Shown here piece by piece: positions 1 to 7,923 of a stretch of 64,000 nt of DNA. The notes beneath the pieces were generated by a model. It worked only from the letters and a program-made list of their open reading frames with translations, was not told where the DNA came from and ran no database searches. The first letter of the stretch is position 1. Each line of letters begins with the position of its first letter. The stretch spans positions 1,301,817 through 1,365,816 of the forward strand of contig NZ_JACCBW010000002.1 of the NCBI RefSeq assembly GCF_013410035.1, in the 5' to 3' direction. The stretch comes from Nocardioides cavernae (GTDB taxonomy: Bacteria; Actinomycetota; Actinomycetes; Propionibacteriales; Nocardioidaceae). Made by a program: the position numbers and the translations under genes.

Positions 1-170
1 ACGTGCTGATCGGTGCCTCGGACCGTGACCTCGCGGACTCCTTCGACTGCATCGAGTGCTCGCCTAGCATGTTTTCCGAGCACTTCGGTGTTTCCGCGTG
101 GGGTACGGGTTTCGCCGAAGACGTGCTGCCGGGCGGCGAGGTTCTCCAGTGCAAGGCGTGGGGCTCATGA
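1..170 (+). CDS. C-terminal fragment of an unidentified protein
   Basis: The third forward frame is open from the window edge to a TGA at 168-170, giving about 55 residues that end in VLQCKAWGS. The start lies outside the window. I do not recognise the family. The stop overlaps the ATG of the next gene by four bases (ATGA), which is a strong sign that the frame is real and translationally coupled. Base composition is a little less GC-rich than the genes that follow, for example around the ATGTTTTCC at 69-77, which may mean a different origin. Confidence 0.55.
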   Translation, partial: VLIGASDRDLADSFDCIECSPSMFSEHFGVSAWGTGFAEDVLPGGEVLQCKAWGS

Positions 171-385
171 AGGCGTGGTCCCCTGCGGCGTTCGAGGCCT
201 CCGTGGAACGACTGACTGCCGCCATGAGCCCAGGTCCCGACTGGCAGACCATTGCGGCCCGCATCGGCCGCCACCTGCCCTGGGAGTACGACTACAAGCA
301 TGACGACCAATCGACGCGACCAGGACAGGCCGTCAGAGCCGCCGCGCCCGCAGCATCCGCAGGACCTCCTCGGACCGCTCGGTGA
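167..385 (+). CDS. Small hypothetical protein coupled to the preceding gene
   Basis: The frame encodes 72 residues beginning MKAWSPAAFEASVERL and including GRHLPWEYDYKHDDQ. Its ATG overlaps the previous stop as ATGA. The last 18 codons overlap the 3' end of pepN on the opposite strand, and that tail (rich in Ala, Pro and Arg) looks like read-through of antisense pepN sequence, so the original C-terminus may have been lost. The family is not recognised. Two tiny coupled proteins could be the end of a toxin/immunity-like locus, but nothing in the sequence proves that. Confidence 0.5.
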   Translation: MKAWSPAAFEASVERLTAAMSPGPDWQTIAARIGRHLPWEYDYKHDDQSTRPGQAVRAAAPAASAGPPRTAR

Positions 386-2765
386 GGGCGCCGACCACGA
401 CCGGTGCCGCGCCCGCGGCCGCGGCCTCGCGGGCGCGGCGTACCCACGCCTCGTCGACGGCGAACACCGGGAAGAGGCTGTCGGTGAGGGCGAGGCCGGG
501 GATCATCCCGCCGTCGTGCAGCCGGGGCAGCACCTCGAGGAAGCGCTCGGCGTAGGGCGCCAGCACCTCGTCCTGGCCGGGTCGCCAGAAGGCCGGCCCG
601 ACCACGCGGGCCGACTGCGCCGGCACCGTGCGCTCGACCATCGCGGTCCACGCCTCCTCCTTCGCCTCGGCGGACGGCGAGCCGGCCCGCACGGTGAGGG
701 CACGGATCCACGCGTCGGGGTCGGGGTCGCGCTCCTCGAGGGCGCGTACGGCCTCCGCGTCGAGGTCGCCGAGCTCGGCGCGGCGCTGCAGGACGTACCA
801 CTGCAGGTCGAGGTCGTCGCCCGCCTCCTCGCGCACCGCGGCCAGGTCGTCGTCACCCAGCGCGGTGCGGGCGAGCGCGCGCAGGGCCGCCTGGCGGGAG
901 GTGCCGGCGTCCGCCAGCCGTCGCGCGGCGGTGGCGACCTGCGCCTCGAGGTCCCCCCGCACGGACTCGGGAGCCCACAGCTGCGCAGCGACGAGGGCGA
1001 GGCCCAGGCACGGTTCGACGACCGACTCCACCTGCTCCACCTGCAGCACGTCGGTCAGGGCGCCGACCGCCTCGGCGGCAGTCGCCTCGCCGGACGAGAG
1101 CATGTCCCACACGGTGGCCATCGCGACGGCGCGTGTGAGGGTCGTCGGCAGCGCGGACGGCCGTCCGACCAGCACCTCGCGGCCCGCGACGTCCGGGCGG
1201 GTCGTGGCGAAGGTGGTGTCGTCGTGGTTGACGAGGTAGAGGTCTGCGTCGGGCAGCCCCTCCACCGCGGTGCGCTCGCCGTCCACCTCCACCACCGTGG
1301 AGCCCACTTCCTCCAGGGCGTCGCCGGCGCGGCGGTAGGCGCCGACCCCGACCACCTGGGGGTGGGGCCGGCCGTGGGGGCCGCGCGCGGTGAGCACCAG
1401 GCCGTCGTCACCACGCTCGATGCCGAGCCGGTCGACGCCCGCGGTCTCCAGGCAGGCGCGCCTCCACGGCTGCAGGTCGCGACCGCTGGCCTGCTCGAGG
1501 GAGGCGACGAGGTCGTCGAGGGTGGTGTTCCCCCACGCGTGCTCGGCGAAGTAGGCGCTCATCCCGCGAGAGAAGGTCTCCTCGCCGACGAAGTGCATCA
1601 GCTGCTTGAGCACGGCCGCGCCCTTGGGATAGGTGATCGAGTCGAAGATCGACTCGGCGTCGGCGACTGTCGGCACGGGCTGACGGATGGGGTGCGAGGC
1701 CGGTCCCTGGTCGGCGAGGTAGGCCGCGAGCTTGTCGCCCACGAGGTTGTTGGCCGCCGTGTCGCCGTAGGCCGTGGCGCGCTCGGCGGCCCACATGCAC
1801 GCGAACTCGGCGAACGCCTCGTTGAGCCATAGGTCGTCCCACCAGCGCATCGTGACGATGTTGCCGAACCACATGTGCGCCATCTCGTGCAGCAGCACGT
1901 TGGTGAACAGCTGCCACTCGGCGGTGGTCGGCTCGTGGCGACGCAGGATGGTGTCGGACCACGTGACGCAGCCGTAGTTCTCCATCGCCCCGCCGAAGTC
2001 GGGCAGGAAGACCTGGTCGTAGCTGCGCTGCGGGAAGGCCATGCCGAAGCGCCCCGCGAAGAACGCCAGGCCCTGCTCGGTGAGGGTGAACAGCTGGTCC
2101 GCGTCGCGCTCGAGGGCGGTCTGCAGCGTACGGCGGGCGTACAGGCCGAGGTCGTGGCCGTCGACCTCGCGGCGCACCTCGACGAAGGGACCGGCGACGA
2201 CGACCGGGTTGTAGGTCGACAGCGGCGGGGTCGGCTCGAACGTCCACCGCCGGGCGTCGTCGACGTCCTCGATCCGGGGCTCGCCGGAGTTGCTGACCAC
2301 GGTCCACCCGACCGGCGCGGTGACCGTGAACGCGTGCGGGGCCTTGAGGTCGGGCTGGTCGAAGCAGGCCCAGGCGTAGCGGGCCTCGTCGGGCTCGAAG
2401 GTCGTCCAGAGGTAGACGTTCTCGTCGGCCGGGTCCACCGCCCGGTGCACCCCTCGGCCGTCGGTGGTGTCGCGCTGGACGGTGGCGACGACCAGCTCGT
2501 TGTCCCCGGCGAGGCCCGAGAGCTCGATGCGACCCTCCCGGGGCGCGGGGAGCGGCGTGCCGTTGAGGATCGCCGACTCCACCTCGGCGCAGCAGTCGAC
2601 GAACGTCGTCGCGCCGGGCGTCGCGCCGAACCGCACGGTGCTGACCGCGCGGAAGTCCGGCCCGTCGACCAGCCCGGTCAGGTCGAGCGAGACGTCGTAG
2701 GACGTGACGGACAGGACGGCCGCGCGCTCGACGGCCTCCTCCTGGCTGAGACTGCGGACGGTCAC
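333..2765 (-). CDS. pepN: Aminopeptidase N (M1 zinc metallopeptidase)
   Basis: This 810-residue protein has the M1 hallmarks: a GAMEN exopeptidase motif near residue 260, the zinc site HEMAH near residues 293-297, and the third ligand Glu in NEAF about 19 residues later. It removes N-terminal amino acids from peptides in the cytoplasm; no signal peptide is visible. The length and the ERAP1-like C-terminal half match actinobacterial PepN. The GTG start is preceded by GAGAGGA at a 7-nt spacing. A TAGGGT -10 candidate lies around 2798-2803 on the minus strand. The gene is divergent from the small secreted protein downstream on the map. Confidence 0.95.
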   Translation of the reverse strand: MTVRSLSQEEAVERAAVLSVTSYDVSLDLTGLVDGPDFRAVSTVRFGATPGATTFVDCCAEVESAILNGTPLPAPREGRIELSGLAGDNELVVATVQRDTTDGRGVHRAVDPADENVYLWTTFEPDEARYAWACFDQPDLKAPHAFTVTAPVGWTVVSNSGEPRIEDVDDARRWTFEPTPPLSTYNPVVVAGPFVEVRREVDGHDLGLYARRTLQTALERDADQLFTLTEQGLAFFAGRFGMAFPQRSYDQVFLPDFGGAMENYGCVTWSDTILRRHEPTTAEWQLFTNVLLHEMAHMWFGNIVTMRWWDDLWLNEAFAEFACMWAAERATAYGDTAANNLVGDKLAAYLADQGPASHPIRQPVPTVADAESIFDSITYPKGAAVLKQLMHFVGEETFSRGMSAYFAEHAWGNTTLDDLVASLEQASGRDLQPWRRACLETAGVDRLGIERGDDGLVLTARGPHGRPHPQVVGVGAYRRAGDALEEVGSTVVEVDGERTAVEGLPDADLYLVNHDDTTFATTRPDVAGREVLVGRPSALPTTLTRAVAMATVWDMLSSGEATAAEAVGALTDVLQVEQVESVVEPCLGLALVAAQLWAPESVRGDLEAQVATAARRLADAGTSRQAALRALARTALGDDDLAAVREEAGDDLDLQWYVLQRRAELGDLDAEAVRALEERDPDPDAWIRALTVRAGSPSAEAKEEAWTAMVERTVPAQSARVVGPAFWRPGQDEVLAPYAERFLEVLPRLHDGGMIPGLALTDSLFPVFAVDEAWVRRAREAAAAGAAPVVVGALTERSEEVLRMLRARRL

Positions 2766-2905
2766 GGGCGGGTCCTCTCGAGTGGGTGCTGCCCCGACCC
2801 TAGGTCGATCCGCCGCCCGGTGGCACCGCCCTGCGGGCCGGACGCGCGATCCTTGCTATCGTGCGCCCGCCGGGGCCGGTCCCGGCGCGGACGAACGGAG
2901 CTGCG

Positions 2906-3292
2906 GTGCTGGTGCGACGCCTCGTGGGAGTCCTGGCACTCGCGGTGGTGTCCGGGTGGCTCGTTCCCACCGCCGCAGGGGCGGCCGTGCCGCGCCCCGG
3001 ATCCGTCGCAGCGGAGCTCCGGTCGGTGCCGCGTGCGCTGTACCTCGTGGTCGGTACGCCGTCCTTCGACCACTTCACCCTGCGCGCCGTCGCGGACGAC
3101 TCGGCCGCGGGGCACCGCGTCGTGCTGCAGCGCCGGACGCCGAAGGGATGGACGGGAGTGGCGGCACGCCGCTTCTCGCGCGACGGCAAGGCCCGCTGGG
3201 AGGTTCCCCGGCCTGATCGGCGCATCACCTACCGGGCCGTCACGCGGATCGGCGGAGAGCGCATCGTGTCCACCGAGGTGAACTTCTCCTAG
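2906..3292 (+). CDS. Small secreted protein with one Ig-like domain
   Basis: The 128-residue protein starts at a GTG preceded by GGAG 5 nt upstream. It has a signal peptide (LVRRLVGVLALAVVSGWLVPTA, likely cut after AAGA or AGAA) followed by a single beta-sandwich of about 85 residues. The core pattern, VVLQRR..GW..V followed by ITYRAV, resembles the Ig-like modules common in exported actinobacterial proteins; the same kind of module is seen in the gene at 43105. No enzymatic residues are apparent. It may be a cell-wall-associated adhesion or structural protein. Confidence 0.7.
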   Translation: MLVRRLVGVLALAVVSGWLVPTAAGAAVPRPGSVAAELRSVPRALYLVVGTPSFDHFTLRAVADDSAAGHRVVLQRRTPKGWTGVAARRFSRDGKARWEVPRPDRRITYRAVTRIGGERIVSTEVNFS

Positions 3293-3298
3293 ACGGAG

Positions 3299-3329
3299 GC
3301 GTCGGCTGCCGGACCTGTCGGGCCGACGC
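3299..3329 (+). terminator. Candidate hairpin terminator
   Basis: A 7-bp GC-rich stem (GCGTCGG with CCGACGC) encloses a smaller CCG/CGG stem and begins seven bases after the stop of the secreted protein. There is no T tract, as is usual in this GC range. The rest of the 286-base gap up to the next gene holds only a short direct repeat, CGCACGTCG in two and a half copies at 3421-3446, and no recognisable gene. Confidence 0.45.
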
Positions 3330-3578
3330 CCGGACGCGGTCGCCCGCGCGACCTGTCATCCCCGCGTTCCTGCGAGCGGCCAGTGCGGTCCTCCTGACTC
3401 ACCCGCCACGTCACCAGGACCGCACGTCGCGCACGTCGCGCACGACCGCAGTGCGACGCGCCCCATGACGTGCACGTCGACGACGCCCACGTCCGAGGCC
3501 GTCGCGCCACCTGGTCGACTACGCTCTGCCTGCCCACGACCGATGCCACCCGCGGCAACGTCAACCTCGAGGACGTCC

Positions 3579-4340
3579 GTGCCCTTCACCCTGTCGCACG
3601 TCGCGGCGATCGTGCCGCTCGCGCGCCTCCCGTTCAGCACGCCCGCGCTGGTCGCCGGCGCCGTCGCACCGGACGTGCCGTACTTCGCCCGCGCGCTGCC
3701 CGTCCCGGTCAGCGCGCAGTCCTGGTACGAGCCGCTCTTCAACGCGACCACCTCCCACACCGTCACGGGCAGCCTGGTCGTCGCCGTGCCGTACGCGGTC
3801 GTCCTGACCGTCGCCTGGTGGGTGGCGGAACGGCCTGTCGGTGCCCTGGTGGGCGCCCCGCCCGCACCGGAACCGCAGCGGAGGCAGCGACCAGCAGCCG
3901 CGTGGGTGCTCCTGTCCGTGCTCGTCGGGATCGCCACCCACCTGCTGTGGGACTCGTTCACGCACAGCGACGGATACGTGGTCGAGCACTGGTCCGCGCT
4001 CAGCGACCCGGCCGTCGGTGGGATGACGTGGGCACGCCTGGTCCAGCACGCGAGCACGGTGCTCGGACTCGTGGTGCTGGCCCACGTCGTGTGGCGAGCC
4101 AGGAAGGACTTCCGTCCACGGCTGGGCGCAGTCGTGGCGGTCGCCGCGGTAGTAGCCGCCGGAGTGCTGCTCGGCGCGCTGCGCGAGTGGCGACAGGCCG
4201 AGACGTACGGCACTCCCGTGTCGGTGGAGGCGCTGCTCCGGAGCAGCGCCGAGGGCGCGGTCGTGGTGCTGGTCGGTGCCAGCCTGGTCTTCGTCCTGGT
4301 GTGGTGGGCGGCGCAGCTGCGGCGCGAGCGGGAGCGGTAG
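3579..4340 (+). CDS. DUF4184 family membrane protein
   Basis: The start GTG gives VPFTLSHVAAIVPL, the typical DUF4184 opening, and has GAGGA 5 nt upstream; an in-frame extension upstream is poor in family-like residues. The 253-residue protein has His/Asp-containing loops (PDVPYF, HLLWDSFTHSDGY) between about five hydrophobic segments, a pattern like metal-dependent membrane hydrolases (YdjM-like). The biochemical function of this family is not established. The next gene begins immediately after the stop, so they are co-transcribed. Confidence 0.8.
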   Translation: MPFTLSHVAAIVPLARLPFSTPALVAGAVAPDVPYFARALPVPVSAQSWYEPLFNATTSHTVTGSLVVAVPYAVVLTVAWWVAERPVGALVGAPPAPEPQRRQRPAAAWVLLSVLVGIATHLLWDSFTHSDGYVVEHWSALSDPAVGGMTWARLVQHASTVLGLVVLAHVVWRARKDFRPRLGAVVAVAAVVAAGVLLGALREWRQAETYGTPVSVEALLRSSAEGAVVVLVGASLVFVLVWWAAQLRRERER

Positions 4341-5363
4341 ATGGACGTCCAGGACTACCGGGACGCGCGCCACCGGATGCTCGTCGAGATGGCGATCGAG
4401 CTCGGCGTGCCGGCGGACCGCGCCCCGGCCGTGGTCGATGGCGTGATCGAGGCGCAGCGACGCCGCATCGTGCGCACCGCCGACCCCGACCAGGTCGTCG
4501 TCCCCGCGCTGCGTGAGGAGGTGCTCGGCGGACGCTCCCGCCGCCCCCAGCTCGCTGCCGGCGTGCTCGTCGCCGCCGTGACGGCGGCCTTCGCGGTCAC
4601 CGCCCTGACCGGTCCGCCGGACCCCGAGAAGGTCGAGCGAAGCGCCGTGACCGTGCCTGCCTTGATCGGTCTCACCGCCGACGAGGCCGCGACTGCGCTG
4701 GGCCGCGCGGGCATCTCCTCGCGCGTCGACCCGGTGCCCCAGTGCGACCCGGCCGGGCAGGTGCTGGGCTCGGTGCCCCCGTCGGGCGACACGGTCCGGC
4801 GGGACGAGGTCGTCGTCGTCATGGCGACGACGACGCCGTCGTGGAGGTGCCCCGCGGACGCCGCCGTTCGCTCCCGGGCGTGGTCGTTCCTGCGCTTCCT
4901 CGTCTCCGGCTCGGCACGCCCCCGCCTCGCGCCCGAGGTGCGGCTGTACGTCGACGGCGAGGCGGCCGGGACGGCCGACGGGACGCACGCGGCCACGTCA
5001 CCCGACTGGCGCCGGCGCGTGCGCGACCCCGTCGTGGCGTACGCCCTGCGACCCGTGGCCAACGACCTCGGGCAGCCGGTCGTCTCGATCACCAGCGGAC
5101 CACCGCCGCGCACCACGTGCGGCCTCCCGACGGCGAGCCCGTCCGGTGTCGCCGGTGCTCCCACCCGCGTCGTGCTGACGGTCGGCGGCGGCACGGTCGG
5201 TGGAGGTGACGGAGCCGAGCTCGGGTGCCAGCTCACGATCGACCTCTTCGAGGACGACGCCGGAGACATCGCCGTCGTCTCCGTGACGCTCCCCGGTGGC
5301 ACGGGTCTGGGCCCGCCGCCCTGGGTACGGACCCGCGACGACGGGGACGCACGCGCCGGATGA
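4341..5363 (+). CDS. Membrane-anchored PASTA domain protein
   Basis: The 340-residue protein has an N-terminal cytoplasmic helical region, one transmembrane segment at about residues 72-90, and one PASTA-type domain at about 98-166 (VTVPALIGLTADEAATAL ... GSVPPSGDTV). A Cys-containing extracellular part of about 170 residues follows. PASTA domains bind peptidoglycan fragments or beta-lactams in kinases and penicillin-binding proteins; here no kinase or transpeptidase is attached. It abuts the DUF4184 gene, suggesting a shared cell-envelope role. It converges with glsA with only two bases between stops. Confidence 0.7.
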   Translation: MDVQDYRDARHRMLVEMAIELGVPADRAPAVVDGVIEAQRRRIVRTADPDQVVVPALREEVLGGRSRRPQLAAGVLVAAVTAAFAVTALTGPPDPEKVERSAVTVPALIGLTADEAATALGRAGISSRVDPVPQCDPAGQVLGSVPPSGDTVRRDEVVVVMATTTPSWRCPADAAVRSRAWSFLRFLVSGSARPRLAPEVRLYVDGEAAGTADGTHAATSPDWRRRVRDPVVAYALRPVANDLGQPVVSITSGPPPRTTCGLPTASPSGVAGAPTRVVLTVGGGTVGGGDGAELGCQLTIDLFEDDAGDIAVVSVTLPGGTGLGPPPWVRTRDDGDARAG

Positions 5364-5365
5364 GC

Positions 5366-6298
5366 TCAGTCCGGGGGGCCGTACGGGTGCAGGTGCAGCA
5401 CCTCGGAGAGACGCTCGCCCACGAGCAGCCCGCGCACGCTGTTGCCCCGGTCGTCGAGGGCAGGGCTGTAGGAGCCGATCCCCAGTCGCCCGGGTGCGAC
5501 CGCCATCAGCGCCCCGTCCACGCCGGACTTCGCCGGCAGTCCGGCGCGGTGGAGCCACCGACCGCTGCCGTCGTACATCCCGCACGTGGCCATGACGCTG
5601 ACGACGTCGGTCGCGACGTGCCGGGGAAGGACCTGCTCGCTCGACCCCGGACGGCTGCCCCACCCGGCCAGCGTCGCGCCCATCGTGGCCAGGTCGACCG
5701 TGGTGATCGAGATGGCGCACGCTCGCGCCAGGACCTCGACGGCATCGTCGACACCGCAACGCAGCAGGTCCCCGTCGCGCATGAGGTGGCCGAGCGCCCG
5801 GTTGCGGTGTCCGTGCTCGATCTCGTGGGCGGCGACCTCGTCATCGACGGCGAGGTCTCGACCGGCGGCCCGCGAGCAGGTGTCGACGATGCGCTCGACG
5901 CGCTCGTCGGCGTCCCGACCGGACACGAGCGACGCCGCCATCAACGCACCGGCGTTGACCATGGGGTTCGGTGGGCGGCCGGTCTCCTCCTCCAGCACGA
6001 GCGCGTCGAACGGTGCGCCGGTCGGCTCGACACCGACCGACTCGAGCACCTCGTCCCCGTGGTCGAGGAGCGCGAGGGCGTAGATCCACGGCTTGACCAC
6101 GGACTGGATGGCGAACGGCACGTCGGCGTCGCCGGCCCGGCTGAGACGCCCGTCGATCGACATCGTCGCGAGACCGAACAGGCCCGCGCCTCGGTCCTGG
6201 TCCAGGCGGACGTCGTGCACCTCGCCGGACCGCTCGTCGAGGAACCGCTCGTGCTCGCGGGCCAGGACAGCGGTCAGGTCGTGCGTGTCACCAGCCAC
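5366..6298 (-). CDS. glsA: Glutaminase A
   Basis: This 310-residue serine-dependent glutaminase converts glutamine to glutamate and ammonia in the cytoplasm. The beta-lactamase-like active site S66-x-x-K69 (QSVVK) is intact, as are the NPMVNAGA motif and SGVDGALMAV near the C-terminus. Length fits the family. I chose the GTG at 6298 because a TACGAT -10 box ends exactly 6 nt before it, so the mRNA is probably leaderless; a longer frame upstream runs through the hairpin repeats at 6329-6452 and is not coding. Confidence 0.93.
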   Translation of the reverse strand: MAGDTHDLTAVLAREHERFLDERSGEVHDVRLDQDRGAGLFGLATMSIDGRLSRAGDADVPFAIQSVVKPWIYALALLDHGDEVLESVGVEPTGAPFDALVLEEETGRPPNPMVNAGALMAASLVSGRDADERVERIVDTCSRAAGRDLAVDDEVAAHEIEHGHRNRALGHLMRDGDLLRCGVDDAVEVLARACAISITTVDLATMGATLAGWGSRPGSSEQVLPRHVATDVVSVMATCGMYDGSGRWLHRAGLPAKSGVDGALMAVAPGRLGIGSYSPALDDRGNSVRGLLVGERLSEVLHLHPYGPPD

Positions 6299-6304
6299 GC
6301 CTCG

Positions 6305-6310
6305 ATCGTA
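6305..6310 (-). promoter_or_regulatory. -10 box of glsA, leaderless
   Basis: TACGAT on the minus strand with a 6-nt gap to the GTG start codon, the spacing expected for a transcript that begins at the start codon. Confidence 0.55.
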
Positions 6311-6328
6311 CGGACGGCGCCCACGCGG

Positions 6329-6380
6329 AGCGGTGAGTGAGCCACGTTCTGGGCCCGGGAAACGTGGCTCACGCACCGCT
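6329..6380. repeat. 52-bp hairpin repeat, copy 1
   Basis: Two 20-nt arms (6329-6348 and 6361-6380) are inverted repeats with one mismatch around a 12-nt loop. The arm core is GTGAGTGAGCCACGTT. It lies between the second SDR gene and glsA, both on the minus strand, and its sister copy follows 20 nt later. It could act as a transcript end or be a dispersed intergenic palindromic element. Confidence 0.8.
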
Positions 6381-6400
6381 GGGACGGATGCGCCGCGGGC

Positions 6401-6452
6401 AGCGGTGAGTGAGCCACGTCCTGAGCGCCGAGAACGTGGCTCACGCACCGCT
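6401..6452. repeat. 52-bp hairpin repeat, copy 2
   Basis: Same element as 6329-6380 in the same orientation: the right arms are identical over 20 nt, the left arms over 19 nt, and the loops differ. Each copy folds on itself, so the region can form two successive hairpins. Confidence 0.8.
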
Positions 6453-6488
6453 CGGGGCCGGGGGAGGGATCGGTCGTCGGGCCGAGCC

Positions 6489-7232
6489 TCAGGTCATCCG
6501 GCGCAGCACCGAGACCGGCACCCGCTTCACCACGGCGCCGAGGGGAGCCCACGGCCACGCAGGTACGCGGGCCGAGGGCTTTTCCTTCTCGATCGCCGCG
6601 ACCATGGCGCGCACGCCCTTCTCGGTGGACGTCATGAGCGGCGTCCGTGCCGACGTGCCGGACATCTCCGAGACGATGTAGCCGGGGTAGAGCACGGTCA
6701 CCTTGATGGCCGTCCCGTGCACGTCGGCGCGGAAGCCCTCGGCGAGGTGGGCGACGGCGGCCTTCGTGGCGGCGTACGTCGTGGTGTTCCTCGGCATCCC
6801 GCGCAGCGCCGAGAAGGACGAGACCATGACGAGGTGGCCGCGGGCCTGCCGCCGGAAGATCGCGGCGGCGGCCTCGGTCTGGGCGAGCGCGCCGATGAAG
6901 TTGGTCTCGGCGGTCTGCCTGTTGGCGTCGAAACGGCCGGTGCCGAGCGGCTGGCCCTTGCCGAGCCCGGCGTTGACGACCACCCGGTCGAGCCCGCCGA
7001 GCTCCTCGGCGAACTCCTCGAAGACCCGGAACACCGCGTCGTGGTCGTTGACGTCGAGCGCCCTCACTGCGACCCGCACGCCGGGGTGGGCGGCCTCGAT
7101 CTCGGCCTTCAGGTCGTCGAGGCGATCGGTACGCCGCGCGCACAGGGCGAGGTCGTTGCCGAGGGCCGCGAGTTGGCGCGCCATCTCGGCGCCGAGCCCG
7201 CTGCTGGCGCCGGTGATGAGGGTGGTGGTCAC
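6489..7232 (-). CDS. Short-chain dehydrogenase/reductase (SDR)
   Basis: The 247-residue protein is a classical SDR: the NAD(P)-binding motif TGASSGLG lies at residues 7-14, NAG in VVVNAGLGKG marks the central strand, and the catalytic YAATK follows SS in MVSSFS. The GTG start has AGGAG 5 nt upstream. It begins 22 nt after the histidine phosphatase gene, so it is probably the last gene of the acyl-CoA dehydrogenase operon. The substrate is unknown; context suggests oxidation of a hydroxyacyl intermediate. Confidence 0.88.
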   Translation of the reverse strand: MTTTLITGASSGLGAEMARQLAALGNDLALCARRTDRLDDLKAEIEAAHPGVRVAVRALDVNDHDAVFRVFEEFAEELGGLDRVVVNAGLGKGQPLGTGRFDANRQTAETNFIGALAQTEAAAAIFRRQARGHLVMVSSFSALRGMPRNTTTYAATKAAVAHLAEGFRADVHGTAIKVTVLYPGYIVSEMSGTSARTPLMTSTEKGVRAMVAAIEKEKPSARVPAWPWAPLGAVVKRVPVSVLRRMT

Positions 7233-7254
7233 GAGGGCTCCTGGTGATGCGTGG

Positions 7255-7923
7255 TCAGCGGTAGGTGATGAGGTCGGGGGTGAGGTGGTCGTGGGCGTTG
7301 AGGGCGACGAGCGTCGTGCCGCGCGACCCGCGCACGAGCGTCGTCACGCCGGAGTTGACCGACACCGGGTTGATCCGCAGCCACAGCTCCGCACGCACGG
7401 CCGGGTCGTCGGCGAGCAGGGTCGCGGCGGTCCAGGCGATCGCCCCGCCGCTGGTGAGCACGACGGCCGTCCCTCGCCGGGGCAGGATCTCGACGAGCCG
7501 GGCCACGGCCGCGTCGACGCGCGCGCCGAAGTCCGCGAACGACTCGTCGTACGCCTCCGCGTGCTCGCCGGAGGTCCAGCGTCGGGTCGCGTCCTCGAAC
7601 CACCGCTGGAAGGCGGCCTTCTCGTCCTCGCCCTCGGTGGTGCTCGGCGGGGCGTGCACGTCGAGGACCTGCAGGTGGTCGAACTCGTTCCAGCCCGCGT
7701 CCACGGTGATGTCGACATCCCAGCCGCCACCCTCGAGCACGCCGCGGGCGGTCTGGTCGTGGCGCTTCATGTGGCCCGCCACGACGAGGTCCGGGCGGAC
7801 GCCGCGCGCCGCGAGGGCGGCGCCGAGGATCCGCGACTGCTCGTGACCGAGGTCGGAGAGGTTGTCGTAGTCGTCCGCGCCGAAGGACGCCTGCCCGTGC
7901 CGCACCAGGAAGATGCGACTCAC
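7255..7923 (-). CDS. Histidine phosphatase family protein
   Basis: The 222-residue protein opens VSRIFLVRHGQASFG, the RHG phosphohistidine motif, and has the second catalytic His region GGAIAW. It belongs to the phosphoglycerate-mutase-like superfamily, which removes phosphate from small phosphometabolites. Its GTG start overlaps the stop of the kinase gene by four bases (GTGA), linking it closely to that kinase. In this operon it might recycle a phosphorylated acyl intermediate, in the place taken by the HAD domain of mammalian ACAD10; that is inference. Confidence 0.88.
   Translation of the reverse strand: MSRIFLVRHGQASFGADDYDNLSDLGHEQSRILGAALAARGVRPDLVVAGHMKRHDQTARGVLEGGGWDVDITVDAGWNEFDHLQVLDVHAPPSTTEGEDEKAAFQRWFEDATRRWTSGEHAEAYDESFADFGARVDAAVARLVEILPRRGTAVVLTSGGAIAWTAATLLADDPAVRAELWLRINPVSVNSGVTTLVRGSRGTTLVALNAHDHLTPDLITYR

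Noticed and set aside
6299..6448. N-terminal extension of glsA through the hairpin repeats
   Set aside because: The extension would translate the palindromes into repeated SRREPR-like text, and a leaderless promoter sits just before the GTG at 6298.
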